64,000 nucleotides of DNA from Jiangella mangrovi (GCF_014204975.1 NZ_JACHMM010000001.1:4650001-4714000); one strand, 5' to 3'. Positions 1 to 10,306 are shown, counted from the stretch's first letter. The notes: generated by a model from the letters alone, not told the origin. A program made the numbers and translations.

Positions 1-545
1 ACCACGGCGCCCGACACCGGTACGAACGGGATCATCAGGTGCTTCCACTGCGTCAGCAGCCGGCCCTTCATGGCGAAGACGCCGGCGCCCCAGATGATCA
101 GCGCCAGCTTGGCCGGCTCGGACGGCTGGATGAGGAACGGCCCGCCGAAGTCCAGCCAGTTCGTGTTGCCACCGCGGGTGACGCCGAGCCCGGGCACGAA
201 CGTCAGCGCCAGCAGCATGGCCGCCACCACGAGCATGGGCAGCCCGAAGCGCCGGAGCAGCCGGGCCGGCATCCGCGACGCCACCCAGGCCAGCGGCAGC
301 GCGACCACGACCCAGGCGACCTGCCGGGCGAAGAAGTAGTACGGGTAGCCGAACTGCAGCCGCGACGTCACGCTGGACGCCGAGAACACCATGATCAGGC
401 CGAGGACCAGCAGCAACCCGGCCGAGCCGAGCACGAGGTAGTACGACGCCAGCGGCCGCTGCAGCAGCCGGCGCAGCGACTCGGACGCCGCTGTCCGCAT
501 CGGCCGCTCGGAAGCGGCCGGCGCCTCCTGATCAACCGTGCTCAC
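1..545 (-). CDS. ftsW: FtsW, lipid II-polymerising septal glycosyltransferase (N-terminal part)
   Basis: Only the first 181 codons are in the window; the gene runs off the left edge. It is a SEDS-family membrane protein that polymerises lipid II at the septum with FtsI. The translation gives a short hydrophilic start, a first membrane segment near residues 36-56 (VLGSAGLLLVLGLIMVFSAS), the family signature FSASS, the RQxxW segment (FARQVAWVVV) and the NTNWLDFGGPFLIQPSEPAKL loop region typical of FtsW/RodA. The GTG start at 545 overlaps the end of murD by 14 bases; an ATG at codon 16 (position 500) is an alternative. It is the last visible gene of the division operon. Confidence 0.93.
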   Translation of the reverse strand, partial: MSTVDQEAPAASERPMRTAASESLRRLLQRPLASYYLVLGSAGLLLVLGLIMVFSASSVTSRLQFGYPYYFFARQVAWVVVALPLAWVASRMPARLLRRFGLPMLVVAAMLLALTFVPGLGVTRGGNTNWLDFGGPFLIQPSEPAKLALIIWGAGVFAMKGRLLTQWKHLMIPFVPVSGAV

Positions 546-1980
546 GGCGCCGCACGGCAGCGGCGAACGCGTCGCCACGGGCCGCGTAGTTGGCGAACAT
601 GTCCATGGACGCGCACGCCGGCGCCAGCAGCACGGTGTCGCCCGGGCGGGCGAGCCCGGCGGCGGCGGCCACGATGCGGTCCATGGCCTCATTGTCGGTG
701 TCCGGAACCTCGACAACCGGTACATCCGGTGCGTGTCGTGCGAGCGCTTCGGCGATGACGGCACGGTCGGCGCCCACTAGCACGACCCCCCGCAGCCGCT
801 CCCGCACCCCCTCGACCAGCTCGGAGAACGACGCCCCCTTCGCCAGCCCGCCCGCGATCCAGACCACCGAGTCGAACGCCGCGAGCGACGCCGCCGCCGC
901 GTGCGGGTTGGTCGCCTTGGAGTCGTCGACGTACGTGACATCGTCGACGGTCGCCACAGTCGCGATCCGGTGCGCGTCCGGCACGAACCCGCGCAGCCCG
1001 TCGCGCACGGCCACGGCCGGCACCCCGATGGACCGGGCCAGCGCCGCGGCGGCCAGGGCGTTCGCGATGTTGTGCGGCGCCGCCGGCTCGACGTCGCCGA
1101 CCGCGGCCAGCTCCGCCGCCGACGTCTGCCGCTCGGCGATGAACGCCCGGTCGACCAGGTACTCGTCGACCACGCCGACCATGCCGACCGCCGGGATGCC
1201 CAGCGTGAACCCGATGGCCCGGGCGCCCTCGCGGACGTCCGCGTCGCGCACCATCTGCTCGGTGACGGGGTCGGCGACGTTGTAGACGCACGCGGTCTCG
1301 ACGCCGGCGTAGATGCGCGCCTTGTCGGCGGCGTAGGCGTCCATGGAGCCGTGCCAGTCGACGTGGTCGGGCGCGACGTTCAGCACCGCCGCCGACCGCG
1401 CGGCCATCGAGTACGTCCAGTGCAGCTGGTAGCTCGACAGCTCGACGGCGATGACGTCGTGGCCGCCGGGGTCCATGACGGCGGACACGATCGGGTCGCC
1501 GACGTTCCCGGCCGCGACGGCGCGCAGCCCGGAGGCGCGCAGCATCGACGTCAGCATCCGCACCGTCGTCGTCTTGCCGTTCGTGCCGGTGAGGACCAGC
1601 CAGGGCGTTGCGGGGTCGCGGATGCGCCAGGCCAGCTCGACCTCGCCCCAGATCGGGATCCCGGCGGCGGCCGCCTGCGCCAGCAGCGGCGACGACGGCT
1701 TCCACCCCGGCGACGTCACGACCAGCTGCGTCCCCGCCGGCAGGACAGCCGTCGACCCGGGACCGAGTTCCACGCGAGCCTCGAGGATGCGCAGGATCGT
1801 CGCCCGCTCCTGCTCGGCCGGACCGTCGCGGTCCTCCAGCACCGTCACCCGCGCGCCCAGCTGGATCAGCGTGTCGGCGGCCGCGTACCCGGACACGCCG
1901 AACCCGGCGACCGTGACCTGCAGCGCCGACCACGGACTGTCGCGGCGAGCATCAGCCAGCCACGAGACCGCACCGCTCAC
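532..1980 (-). CDS. murD: MurD, UDP-MurNAc-L-alanine:D-glutamate ligase
   Basis: This cytoplasmic ATP-dependent ligase adds D-glutamate to UDP-MurNAc-L-Ala in peptidoglycan precursor synthesis. The 482-residue product has an N-terminal Rossmann-like glycine motif ([12 protein letters not shown], about residues 24-35), the Mur ligase P-loop TGTNGKTTT at about 131-139, and a C-terminal ligase domain. The GTG start at 1980 shares bases with the mraY stop codon (GTGA overlap), which implies translational coupling. Length is normal for the family. Confidence 0.95.
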   Translation of the reverse strand: MSGAVSWLADARRDSPWSALQVTVAGFGVSGYAAADTLIQLGARVTVLEDRDGPAEQERATILRILEARVELGPGSTAVLPAGTQLVVTSPGWKPSSPLLAQAAAAGIPIWGEVELAWRIRDPATPWLVLTGTNGKTTTVRMLTSMLRASGLRAVAAGNVGDPIVSAVMDPGGHDVIAVELSSYQLHWTYSMAARSAAVLNVAPDHVDWHGSMDAYAADKARIYAGVETACVYNVADPVTEQMVRDADVREGARAIGFTLGIPAVGMVGVVDEYLVDRAFIAERQTSAAELAAVGDVEPAAPHNIANALAAAALARSIGVPAVAVRDGLRGFVPDAHRIATVATVDDVTYVDDSKATNPHAAAASLAAFDSVVWIAGGLAKGASFSELVEGVRERLRGVVLVGADRAVIAEALARHAPDVPVVEVPDTDNEAMDRIVAAAAGLARPGDTVLLAPACASMDMFANYAARGDAFAAAVRRREHG

Positions 1981-3038
1981 GCCGTCGCCACCCATTCCGC
2001 GTAGAAGAGGCCCAGGCCGAGCACCACGAACATGCCGGCGATGATCCAGAACCGGATGACGATGGTGACCTCGCCCCAGCCCTTGAGCTCGAAGTGGTGC
2101 TGCAGCGGCGCCATGCGGAACAGCCGTTTCCCGCCGGAGATCTTGAACCAGCCGACCTGCAGGATCACCGACATCGTGATGAGCACGAACAGCCCGCCCA
2201 GGACGAGGAGCAGCAGCTCGGTCCGGGTGGTGATGGCGAGGCCCGCCAGCCCGCCGCCCAGCGCCAGCGACCCGGTGTCGCCCATGAAGATCTTCGCCGG
2301 CGCCGCGTTCCACCACAGGAACCCGAAGCACGCCCCCACCATCGCCGCCGCCACGACGGCGAGGTCGAGCGGGTCGCGCACCTCGTAGCAGCTCGGCCCG
2401 GGCGACACACCACACGACTGGTTCAGCTGCCAGACGCCGATCAGCGTGTACGCGCCGAACGCCATGACCGAGGCACCGGTGGCCAGGCCGTCCAGCCCGT
2501 CGGTGAGGTTCACCGCGTTGGAGAACCCCGAGATCAGGAACAGCGCCCACAGCACGAACACCACGGCCGGCAGCTCCCACGACGTCTCGCGCAGCACCGA
2601 CAGCGCCTGCGACGCCGGCGTGTAGCCCTGCTCGTCGGGGAAGTTGATGGCCAGGACCGCGAACACGACGGCGACTGCGATCTGCCCGGCCATCTTGGCG
2701 CGGCTGCGCAGGCCGAGGCTGCGCTGCTTGGAGATCTTGATCCAGTCGTCCAGGAACCCGACGACGCCGAGCCCGACGATCAGGAACAGCACCAGCAGCC
2801 CGGACGCGGTCGGCGGCGACGGCCGGACGAGGTGCGCCATGAAGTACGCGATGACCGCGGCGATGATGATGACGGCGCCGCCCATGGTGGGCGTGCCGCG
2901 CTTGGTGTGGTGGCTGGTCGGCCCGTCGTCGCGGATCAGCTGGCCGTAGCCGCGCTTGACCAGCCAGCGGATCGCCAGCGGGGTACCCAGGATCGACGCC
3001 ACGAGGCCGACGACGCCGGCCGTGAGGATCGAGATCAC
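1977..3038 (-). CDS. mraY: MraY, phospho-MurNAc-pentapeptide transferase
   Basis: This integral membrane enzyme transfers phospho-MurNAc-pentapeptide to undecaprenyl phosphate, making lipid I. The 353-residue product is built of about ten membrane segments. It carries the family motifs FLDDWIKI (Asp-Asp), [13 protein letters not shown] and the histidine-containing loop [10 protein letters not shown] near the C-terminus. The start is GTG, overlapping the murF stop by four bases. It sits in the conserved murF-mraY-murD order. Confidence 0.96.
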   Translation of the reverse strand: MISILTAGVVGLVASILGTPLAIRWLVKRGYGQLIRDDGPTSHHTKRGTPTMGGAVIIIAAVIAYFMAHLVRPSPPTASGLLVLFLIVGLGVVGFLDDWIKISKQRSLGLRSRAKMAGQIAVAVVFAVLAINFPDEQGYTPASQALSVLRETSWELPAVVFVLWALFLISGFSNAVNLTDGLDGLATGASVMAFGAYTLIGVWQLNQSCGVSPGPSCYEVRDPLDLAVVAAAMVGACFGFLWWNAAPAKIFMGDTGSLALGGGLAGLAITTRTELLLLVLGGLFVLITMSVILQVGWFKISGGKRLFRMAPLQHHFELKGWGEVTIVIRFWIIAGMFVVLGLGLFYAEWVATA

Positions 3039-4432
3039 TTGTCCTCCACCAGCCGCTCGCCCAGGAAGCGCAGGCCGGAGTCACGCGACGACTTGACCAG
3101 GACGATGTCGCCGGGCTGGAGCTCGGAGCGCAGCAGCGCGAGCGCGGCGTCGACGTCGGGCACCCATGCGGACTCGCCGTCCCACGATCCCTCGAGCGTG
3201 GCGCCCTGGTGGATCGCGCGGGCGCCGTCGCCGACGGCCACCAGGCGCGACACGTTGAGCCGGACGGCGAGCCGCCCGATGGCGTCGTGCTCGGCCACCG
3301 ACGACTCCCCCAGCTCGCGCATCTCGCCGAGGACCGCCCACGTCCGTGCCTCGGCCGGGCGGCCCATCGACACCAGCGTCTTCAGCGCCGCGCGCATCGA
3401 CTCGGGGTTGGCGTTGTAGGCGTCGTTGACGACGGTGACGCCGTCGGGCCGCTCGGTGACCTCCATGCGCCACCGCGACCGCGGCAGCGCCTGGGACAGC
3501 CGCGAAGCGACGTCGGCGAGCGGCACGCCCAGCGCCAGCGCCGCCGCAGCGACGGCGAGCGCGTTCGACACCTGGTGCTCGCCGACCAGCCGCAGCGACA
3601 CGTCGGCCGAGTCGTCGGCCGTGACCAGCCGGAACGACGGCCTGCCGCCGTCGTCGAGCACGACGTCCTCGGCCCGGATGTCGGAGTGGACCGACTCGCC
3701 GACCATGACGACCTGCGCCTCGGTCTGCTCTGCCATGCGGCGCACGACGGGGTCGTCGGCGTTGAGCACGGCCACCCCGCCGGCGTCGGCAGCCGGCAGA
3801 GACGTCACCAGCTCCGCCTTCGTCCGCGCGATCGTCTCGCGGTCGCCGAACTCACCGAGGTGCGCGCTGCCGACGTTCAGCACGATCCCGATCCGGGGCG
3901 GCGCGATGCCGCACAGGTAGGCGATGTGCCCCGGCCCGCGCGCGCCCATCTCGACCACGAGCGTGCGGGTGTCGCCGTCGACCCGGGTCACCGTCAGCGG
4001 GACCCCGACCTCGCTGTTGTACGAGCCGGGCGGCGCGACCAGCGGCCCCAGCGGCTCGAGCACCTGCGCGAGCAGGTCCTTCGTGGTGGTCTTGCCGGAC
4101 GACCCGGTGACTCCGACGACGGTCAGCGACGGCAGCCGATCCATGACGGCGCGCGCCACCTGCCCGAACGCGACCTCGGTGTCGTCGACGACGATGGCCG
4201 GCACGCCGACCGGCCGCGAGGCCAGCACCGCGACCGCGCCGGCCGACACCGCGGCGGAGGCGAAGTCGTGCCCGTCCTGCGCCTCTCCCTGCCGCGCGAC
4301 GAAGAGGCCGCCCGCGACCACCTCACGCGAGTCGGTCACCACCGCGCCGGTCACCCGGGCGGTGGGGTCGGCGACGGCGTCCAGCCGGCCGCCGGTGGCC
4401 GAGGCGATCTCGGCCAAGGTGAGCGGAATCAA
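3035..4432 (-). CDS. murF: MurF, UDP-MurNAc-tripeptide:D-Ala-D-Ala ligase
   Basis: It adds the D-Ala-D-Ala dipeptide to the UDP-MurNAc-tripeptide. The P-loop [12 protein letters not shown] lies at about residues 108-119 of a 465-residue protein, followed by the central and C-terminal Mur ligase domains ([13 protein letters not shown] is the usual substrate-site motif). I chose the TTG at 4432 because it begins at the family-typical IPLTLAEIA, overlaps the murE stop as TTGA like the other junctions here, and has GGAGAAG upstream. A GTG at 4453 would add seven residues and cannot be excluded. Confidence 0.94.
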   Translation of the reverse strand: MIPLTLAEIASATGGRLDAVADPTARVTGAVVTDSREVVAGGLFVARQGEAQDGHDFASAAVSAGAVAVLASRPVGVPAIVVDDTEVAFGQVARAVMDRLPSLTVVGVTGSSGKTTTKDLLAQVLEPLGPLVAPPGSYNSEVGVPLTVTRVDGDTRTLVVEMGARGPGHIAYLCGIAPPRIGIVLNVGSAHLGEFGDRETIARTKAELVTSLPAADAGGVAVLNADDPVVRRMAEQTEAQVVMVGESVHSDIRAEDVVLDDGGRPSFRLVTADDSADVSLRLVGEHQVSNALAVAAAALALGVPLADVASRLSQALPRSRWRMEVTERPDGVTVVNDAYNANPESMRAALKTLVSMGRPAEARTWAVLGEMRELGESSVAEHDAIGRLAVRLNVSRLVAVGDGARAIHQGATLEGSWDGESAWVPDVDAALALLRSELQPGDIVLVKSSRDSGLRFLGERLVEDK

Positions 4433-5943
4433 GCTGTCTTCTCCTCGCTCCACCGCACCAGCTCCTCGCGGAGCACGTCTCGATCGTCGAATGGATGCAC
4501 GACGCCTGCGATCTCCTGCCCTTGTTCATGCCCTTTGCCGAGCACGACGACGGTGTCGTCGGGCCCGCGCGCGCTCCCCAGCGCGGCGCGGATGGCCTCG
4601 CGGCGGCCGTCCACCACGAGGATCTCCCTCGCCCGCTCCGCGTCCGGCACCGCGTGGGCGCCGGCGGCGACGGCGGCCCTGATGGCGGCCGGGTCCTCGG
4701 AGCGGGGATTGTCGTCGGTGACGACGACGACGTCGGCGCCGCGCGCGGCGGCCGCCCCCATGAGCGGCCGCTTCTCGCGGTCGCGGTCGCCGCCCGCCCC
4801 CACGACGACGATCAGGCGGCCGCGCGGGTGCAGCGCCTGCAGGACGTTGTCGATGGCGTCCGGCGTATGCGCGAAGTCGACGACGGCGACAGGTGCGGCG
4901 ACCGCGGGGTCGCCGACGCGCTCCATGCGCCCGGGGACGCCGGGACTCGACGCGATGCCGTCGACCGCCGTTGCGGTGTCGACCCCCACCTCGAGCAGCA
5001 TGGTCACCGCCAGCGCCGCGTTGGTGACGTTGAACTCGCCCGGAATGGGGACCCGCAACTCCAGCTTGGCGCCGTCGGGCCCCGCCAGCGTCGCGCGGTC
5101 GCCGTGGCAGTCGACCTGCCAGTCGGCGTCGGCGTGCATGTGCGGCGGCGCGACGGTCACCACCGGCAACGACGTCGACGACGCCAGCCGGAGGCCGTAC
5201 TGGTCGCCGACCACGACGACCGCCCGGCGCGCGTGCGACGGCGTGAACAGCCGGGCCTTCGCGGCGAAGTAGTCCTCGAGGTCGGTGTGGAAGTCGAGGT
5301 GGTCCTGGGTGAGGTTGGTGAACCCGGCGACGTCGAACACCACGCCGTCGACCCGCCCGAACACCATGGCGTGGCTCGAAACCTCCATGGCGCAGGCCGT
5401 GACGCCGCGCTCGCGCATGACGGCGAGCAGCGCGTGCACGTCGGTGGCCTCGGGCGTGGTGCGGACGCTGGCCACGCGCTCGTCGCCCACCCGGGTCTCG
5501 ACGGTGCCGATGATGCCGGTCGTGTGCCCGGCGGCGCGCAGCCCGGCCTCGAGCAGGTAGGTCGTCGTGGTCTTGCCGTTGGTGCCGGTGACGCCGAGCA
5601 TCAGCAGGTCGCGCGCCGGGTGCCCGTACACCGTCGCGGCGATGTCGCCGACCTGGGACCGCGGGTCGACGACTCGGAGCACCGGAATCCGCAGGTCACC
5701 GGCCAGGCCGACGCCGTCGTCGTCGGTCATGATCGCGACCGCGCCGGACTCGGCGGCCGCCGCCGCGAACCGGGCGCCGTGCGTCACCGCGCCGGGCAGC
5801 GCCATGTAGAGGTCGCCGGGCCGGACCTGCCGGGAGTCGTGCGTGACCCCGGTCACGAGCACGTCGGCCGGCGCGTCGGCGTGGAGCACCGTCAGTGGGA
5901 GCGGCGTGACGTGATCGGGTCGCAGTCCTGGGCGGTCGGGCAC
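4429..5943 (-). CDS. murE: MurE, UDP-MurNAc-dipeptide:diaminopimelate ligase
   Basis: It adds the third stem-peptide residue. The 504-residue product has the P-loop [12 protein letters not shown] at about 117-128 and the motif TDDNPRSEDP in the C-terminal domain; DNPR is the signature of diaminopimelate-adding (not lysine-adding) MurE, so the wall contains DAP. That fits the dapF gene at 34280. The GTG at 5943 begins VPDRPGLRPD and is the first good start after an in-frame stop. About 20 bases separate it from the ftsI stop. Confidence 0.94.
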   Translation of the reverse strand: MPDRPGLRPDHVTPLPLTVLHADAPADVLVTGVTHDSRQVRPGDLYMALPGAVTHGARFAAAAAESGAVAIMTDDDGVGLAGDLRIPVLRVVDPRSQVGDIAATVYGHPARDLLMLGVTGTNGKTTTTYLLEAGLRAAGHTTGIIGTVETRVGDERVASVRTTPEATDVHALLAVMRERGVTACAMEVSSHAMVFGRVDGVVFDVAGFTNLTQDHLDFHTDLEDYFAAKARLFTPSHARRAVVVVGDQYGLRLASSTSLPVVTVAPPHMHADADWQVDCHGDRATLAGPDGAKLELRVPIPGEFNVTNAALAVTMLLEVGVDTATAVDGIASSPGVPGRMERVGDPAVAAPVAVVDFAHTPDAIDNVLQALHPRGRLIVVVGAGGDRDREKRPLMGAAAARGADVVVVTDDNPRSEDPAAIRAAVAAGAHAVPDAERAREILVVDGRREAIRAALGSARGPDDTVVVLGKGHEQGQEIAGVVHPFDDRDVLREELVRWSEEKTA

Positions 5944-5962
5944 GACAGAGCAATCTACTCGG

Positions 5963-8017
5963 TCAGTCGGCGAAGAGTGGCACCTGCGGCGGCTCCGTGC
6001 CCGTCGGCGCCACACCGCCCTGCTCGAGGGCGAACCGCATGATGTCCGCGAAGGCCGGACCGGCCAGCGCGCTGCCGGAGTTGCCGTTCTGCGGGTCGAA
6101 GAGCGAGACGGTGACGACGTACTGCGGGTCGTCGGCCGGCGCGAAGCCCATGAACGACGAGTTGTAGTCCGCGTAGCAGCCGCACTCGGGGTCGACGCGC
6201 TGCGCCGTGCCGGTCTTGCCGGCGATGCGGTAGCCGTCGACGAGGGCCGGCTTGCCGGTGCCGCCCTCGCCCATGACGGCCTCCATCATCGTGGTGACCT
6301 CGGCGGCCGTGGCCTCGCTGACGACCCGCTCCGGCGCCGACGGCTCGACCGGCGTCTCGCGCCCGTCCGGGCCGATGGTCGCCGCGATGAGTCGCGGGTC
6401 GACCCGCACGCCGCCGTTGGCGATGGTCGCGTACGCCGACGCCATCTGGACCGCGCTGACGGAGATGCCCTGCCCGAACGCGATGTTGTCGCGGGTGAGG
6501 TCGGTGAAGTCGTCGCCCGACGGCAGCCGGCCGCCGGTCTCGCCCGGCATGCCGAGGTCCGGCGCCGTGCCGAACCCGAAGCGCTGCAGGTAGTCGTGGT
6601 AGACGTCCTTGTCCAGCGTCTCGGCGGCCAGGACGGTGCCGACGTTGCTGGACTTCGCGACGATGCCGGCGAGGGTCATCTGGTCCTCGCCGTGGCTGTA
6701 GTAGTCGTGGATCGTCTCTCCGCTGCGCCGGATGCTGTCGGGCACCGAGAACGACGTGGTGTGGTCGGCCAGGCCCTGGTCGACGACCGCCGACATCGTG
6801 ATCGGCTTGAACACCGAGCCGGGCTCGTAGGCGTCCTCGACGGCGGCGCTGCCGCGGTCGGCCGCCTCGGTCTCGCTCGGGTCGGCGGGGTCGAAACCGG
6901 GCGTGGCGGCCAGCGCCACGATCTCCTGCGTGTCGACGTCCATGACGACGGCGACGCCGTCGGCCGCGCCGGCGTTGGCCACCGCCTCGGTCAGGACCTG
7001 CTCGGTGTGCCACTGCACGTCGCTGTCCAGCGTCAGCCGCAGCCCCGTCCCCGCCACCGGGTCGGTGACGTGGTTCGCGGAGCTGTTCGGGATGCGGATG
7101 CCGCCCGGGCTGAACTGATAGGTCGCCTCGCCGTCGGTGCCGGCCAGCGTCTGGTCCATGGACTGCTCGAGCCCGGTGAGCCCCAGGCCGTCGGCGCCGA
7201 GGAACCCGACGACGTTGCCGGCGACGGTGCCCGCCGGGTAGTCGCGGGCGGCCGCGGTCTCGGCGGTGAAGCCGGTCAGCCCGAGCCCGCGGATCTGCCG
7301 CCAGGTCGCCCCCGGCACGCCGCGCGCGATGACGACGTACTGGTCGTCGCCGCTGAGGTCGCGCTGCAGGTCGGCGGCCTTCGTGCCGAGGATGCCCTCG
7401 AGCTGCAGCGCGTACGCGGCCGGGTTCTTCACCTGCGTCTGGTCGACGACGACGTTGTAGGCCTCGACGGTGCTGGCCAGTGCCTCACCGTCGCGGTCGA
7501 GGATGGCGCCGCGCTCGGCCCGCACCGGGACGGTCTTGAGGCCGATCTTGTCGGCCACGGCGGCGTAGGTGGACGCGTCGACGCCCTGCAACTGGATCAG
7601 CCGGCCGCCGAACAGCGACAGGATGACGCAGACGCCGAACAGCGTGACCCGCAGGCGCTTGCGCGGGTCGGCCAGCCGGACGGTGCGCGGCTGCTTCGGC
7701 GGCTTGGGCGCCTTGGGTCGCTTCGGCGGCCTCGCGGCGGGCCGCGACGCCTTGGCCGGCGTCGGCTTGCGAGGAGAGCTCTTCTTGCCCGCCGGCTTGC
7801 GCGCCGCCGTGGCGGCGGCGCCCGCGCGGACCGGGGTCGCGGTCTTGCGGGCCGGTCGGGGCGCGGCGGCCTTGCGCGGCTGGGAGGCCTTCTTCGGCTG
7901 GGCAGCCTTACGGGGCTGGGCGACCTTCCGGGGCTGGGCGGCTTTGCGCGGCGCCGCAGGCTGACCCCGTCGGGCCCCCGCCGCTCCCCCGCGCCCGTCC
8001 GGGCGCTTCGGCGGCAT
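5963..8017 (-). CDS. ftsI: FtsI/PbpB, septal class B penicillin-binding protein
   Basis: This is the division transpeptidase that partners FtsW. In the 684-residue product the transpeptidase motifs are SVFK (S401, K404), SSN (456-458) and KTG (601-603), preceded by a dimerisation/pedestal domain and one membrane anchor at about 123-141. The first 115 residues are cytoplasmic and almost wholly Ala, Pro, Lys and Arg, with repeated QPRKAA-type units, much longer than the short tail of many FtsI proteins. The ATG overlaps the ftsL stop by one base (TGATG). Confidence 0.95.
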   Translation of the reverse strand: MPPKRPDGRGGAAGARRGQPAAPRKAAQPRKVAQPRKAAQPKKASQPRKAAAPRPARKTATPVRAGAAATAARKPAGKKSSPRKPTPAKASRPAARPPKRPKAPKPPKQPRTVRLADPRKRLRVTLFGVCVILSLFGGRLIQLQGVDASTYAAVADKIGLKTVPVRAERGAILDRDGEALASTVEAYNVVVDQTQVKNPAAYALQLEGILGTKAADLQRDLSGDDQYVVIARGVPGATWRQIRGLGLTGFTAETAAARDYPAGTVAGNVVGFLGADGLGLTGLEQSMDQTLAGTDGEATYQFSPGGIRIPNSSANHVTDPVAGTGLRLTLDSDVQWHTEQVLTEAVANAGAADGVAVVMDVDTQEIVALAATPGFDPADPSETEAADRGSAAVEDAYEPGSVFKPITMSAVVDQGLADHTTSFSVPDSIRRSGETIHDYYSHGEDQMTLAGIVAKSSNVGTVLAAETLDKDVYHDYLQRFGFGTAPDLGMPGETGGRLPSGDDFTDLTRDNIAFGQGISVSAVQMASAYATIANGGVRVDPRLIAATIGPDGRETPVEPSAPERVVSEATAAEVTTMMEAVMGEGGTGKPALVDGYRIAGKTGTAQRVDPECGCYADYNSSFMGFAPADDPQYVVTVSLFDPQNGNSGSALAGPAFADIMRFALEQGGVAPTGTEPPQVPLFAD

Positions 8018-8403
8018 CAGCCGTCCCCGCCGCCGGCGGCGGGCGTGCCGCCGGAGCCGGGCAGCTCGAGGAAGCGCGGCGCCTCGTCGGCCGGGACCAT
8101 GCCGAGGCGGTCGGCCTCGTCGGCCAGCGCGTCGGGGGCGCTGCGGGCGGCGACGCGGTCGGCGAGGTCGGTCTGCCGGTCGCGCAGCTCGTCGGTGGTC
8201 GACTGCATCTCGCCGAGCTCGAACGAGCCCTGCTGCAGGGCGGTGTTGAGGATCAGCAGCCCGATCAGGCCGATGCCGAGCACCAGCAGCACCAGCACGA
8301 CGAACGGTGCGCGCGGTGCGTGGGAGGCGCGGGAGGGGACGCTGCGCAGCGACGGCCGGCGCGGCGCGGCGACCGGGGCGTAGGCGGCGCGTTCGGCGCT
8401 CAT
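8017..8403 (-). CDS. ftsL: FtsL-like bitopic division protein
   Basis: This is a 128-residue single-pass membrane protein: a cytoplasmic N-terminus, a membrane segment at about 33-54 ([21 protein letters not shown]), then a predicted coiled coil ([24 protein letters not shown] region) and a Gly/Pro-rich end. Size, topology and its place between rsmH and ftsI match the FtsL/DivIC family, which links FtsW-FtsI to FtsB/FtsQ. Primary sequence is poorly conserved in this family, so the name rests mainly on position and topology. Confidence 0.85.
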   Translation of the reverse strand: MSAERAAYAPVAAPRRPSLRSVPSRASHAPRAPFVVLVLLVLGIGLIGLLILNTALQQGSFELGEMQSTTDELRDRQTDLADRVAARSAPDALADEADRLGMVPADEAPRFLELPGSGGTPAAGGGDG

Positions 8404-9368
8404 GCGGCCTCCCTGATCCGCTCGACCGCGCGCAGCCTGGCCGACTGCGCGCGCGGGTTGGCGGCGATCTCCTCGTCCGTGGGCGGCTCGGAGCGGGTCA
8501 GCAGCCGCAGCTCGGGCCGGTGCTCGGGCAGCTCGACCGGGAGACCGTGCGGCGCGGTGCTGGTCGTCCTCGCCGCGAACAGCTGCTTGACGATGCGGTC
8601 CTCGAGCGAGTGGTACGACAGCACGACGATGCGGCCCCCGACGGCGAGCGCGTCGATGGCGGCCGGCAGCGCCCGCTCGAGCACCTCCAGCTCGCCGTTG
8701 ACCTCGATGCGCAGCGCCTGGAACGTGCGCTTGGCCGGGTTGCCGCCGGTGCGCCGGGCGGGTGCCGGGATGGTGTCGCGGATCAGCTCGACCAGCCGGG
8801 GGCTGGTGTCGAACGGCGCACGCTTGCGCTCCCGCACCACCGCGGCGGCGATGCGGGAGGCGAACCGCTCCTCGCCGTAGCGGCGCAGGATGCGGGTGAG
8901 GTCGGCGGCCGGGTAGGTGTTGAGCACCTCGGCCGCCGTGATGCCGGTGGACTGGTCCATGCGCATGTCCAGCGGCGCGTCCTGCGAGTACGCGAACCCG
9001 CGCTCGGCCTCGTCCAGCTGCAGCGACGAGACGCCGAGATCGAACAGGACACCATGCACGCGCCGGATGCCGAGGCCCGCCAAGACGTCGGCGATCCGGT
9101 CGTAGACCGCGTGGACGCCGGTGAACCGGTCGCCGAACGGCGCGAGCCGCTCGGTCGCCCGGGCCAGCGCCACGCGGTCGCGGTCGAGGCCCACCAGGTG
9201 GGCCGTGGAGCTGCGGCGCAACAGGGCTTCGGCGTGCCCGCCGAGACCCAGCGTGGCGTCGACGACCACGCGCCGGTCCTCCGACGGCGCGGACGCGTCG
9301 AGTGCCGGGGCCAAGAGCTCGACGACACGGTCGAGCAGCACCGGGACGTGCGCCCCCTGCTCAGTCAT
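8400..9368 (-). CDS. rsmH: RsmH (MraW), 16S rRNA m4C1402 methyltransferase
   Basis: This SAM-dependent enzyme N4-methylates C1402 of 16S rRNA. The 322-residue product begins [19 protein letters not shown] and has the SAM-binding [14 protein letters not shown], the family motifs [20 protein letters not shown] and DMRMD, and the C-terminal motif [14 protein letters not shown] use the ATG at 9368, which starts just before HVPVLL as in homologues; the frame is open farther upstream but looks non-coding. It overlaps ftsL by four bases. Confidence 0.95.
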   Translation of the reverse strand: MTEQGAHVPVLLDRVVELLAPALDASAPSEDRRVVVDATLGLGGHAEALLRRSSTAHLVGLDRDRVALARATERLAPFGDRFTGVHAVYDRIADVLAGLGIRRVHGVLFDLGVSSLQLDEAERGFAYSQDAPLDMRMDQSTGITAAEVLNTYPAADLTRILRRYGEERFASRIAAAVVRERKRAPFDTSPRLVELIRDTIPAPARRTGGNPAKRTFQALRIEVNGELEVLERALPAAIDALAVGGRIVVLSYHSLEDRIVKQLFAARTTSTAPHGLPVELPEHRPELRLLTRSEPPTDEEIAANPRAQSARLRAVERIREAA

Positions 9369-9539
9369 CGACACCCCCGCGTCTCTTCGTCGTTGCCTCG
9401 TTGCGTTGCCACCTGCGGCTCGTACGACCAGGTCCCCGCCCGCTCGGGCTTGGCTGCCGGCTCTGGCCCCTTGGCACCGGGGAAGTGGTGTCAAGAGGTG
9501 GAGCGGCCGGAGACCTCGTCGTGCGTTTCCGTTCGGTGG

Positions 9540-9971
9540 TCAGAAGATGCCCGGGAGCACCTCCTCGGAGATGTCGGCGAACATCGGCTCCTTCTCGGCC
9601 TGGTACGTCTCCCAGGCCTGCTCGGACCAGATCTCCACCCGCGTCATGGCACCGACGACGGTGCACTCGCGCTCCAGGGCCGCGTACGTACGCAGACCCG
9701 GGGGGATGGTGATGCGGCCCTGCTTGTCCGGGACCTCGTCGCTGGCCCCCGCTGCCAGCATGCGAGCGAAGTCGCGCGTGCCCTTGTGCGTGATGGGCGC
9801 GGCGCGCAGCTGCTCGGTGAACCGGAGGAACTCGGCGCGCGGCCACACGTAGAGACAGCGTTCCTGCCCTCGTGTGATCACGACGCCCTCCGCCAGCTCG
9901 TCCCGGAACTTCGCCGGAAGGATGAGCCGCCCTTTCTCGTCCAGCCGGGGCGTGTGGGTACCGAGGAACAC
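9540..9971 (-). CDS. mraZ: MraZ, transcriptional regulator of the division cluster
   Basis: The 143-residue product consists of two SpoVT-AbrB-type domains, the first starting [25 protein letters not shown] and the second [25 protein letters not shown]. MraZ forms rings that bind spaced TGGG-type boxes in front of its own operon and represses dcw genes in E. coli. The GTG at 9971 has AGGTGG a few bases upstream. About 170 bases of unassigned sequence separate it from rsmH. It is the first gene of the operon, facing the box array at 10003-10089. Confidence 0.96.
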   Translation of the reverse strand: MFLGTHTPRLDEKGRLILPAKFRDELAEGVVITRGQERCLYVWPRAEFLRFTEQLRAAPITHKGTRDFARMLAAGASDEVPDKQGRITIPPGLRTYAALERECTVVGAMTRVEIWSEQAWETYQAEKEPMFADISEEVLPGIF

Positions 9972-10002
9972 GGCCCACCTCCCCGCCGTCCGAGCTTCCG
10001 GA

Positions 10003-10089
10003 CCACTCTTCCTCCACTGCCCGCCACTCTACTCCACTCCTCCCCACTTGCAACCACATTCAGCCCCACTGCGCCCCACCACGCCCCAC
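10003..10089 (-). promoter_or_regulatory. MraZ box array (nine phased GTGG repeats)
   Basis: Read on the minus strand, GTGG occurs at 10086, 10076, 10066, 10054, 10044, 10034, 10024, 10014 and 10003 (lowest coordinate of each). Spacings are 10, 10, 12, 10, 10, 10, 10 and 11 bases. The three units farthest from mraZ are GTGGGG; nearer units are GTGGTT, GTGGGG, GTGGAG, GTGGCG, GTGGAG and GTGGTC. E. coli MraZ binds three TGGG units at the same period, so this is read as an extended MraZ operator. It ends 32 bases before the mraZ start. Confidence 0.8.
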
Positions 10090-10184
10090 TCGCGGGTTCG
10101 GTGCGGGACGGCGCCAGGACGGGTTCGCACGGCGTATCCGCAGGTCAGAGAGGTGTCGACGACGGCGTCAGCCTGCGGCGGGCA

Positions 10185-10306
10185 GTGGTGGGGCGCGGTG
10201 GGGCGCCGCGGCGGCGCGGAGGGCACTCCGGGCTCGACGGCGCCGGAGTCGCACCTGCTCAGCGAGGTGCGCCCTCCGGGTGGAGGGCTGTGGTGGAGGA
10301 GAGTGG
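10185..10306 (+). promoter_or_regulatory. Two smaller GTGG clusters facing the MoxR operon
   Basis: On the plus strand GTGG occurs at 10185, 10188 and 10198, and again at 10280, 10290, 10293 and 10303. Several pairs keep the 10-base period (10188/10198, 10280/10290, 10293/10303) and the sequence GTGGGG/GTGGAG. They lie between mraZ and the divergent moxR-like gene and point toward the latter. MraZ binding here is inferred only from similarity to the neighbouring array; G-rich sequence could produce some of this by chance. The rest of 10090-10561 shows no gene, only a 7-bp inverted repeat (ATGTCCA at 10375 and TGGACAT at 10410) that may be an operator. Confidence 0.4.
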
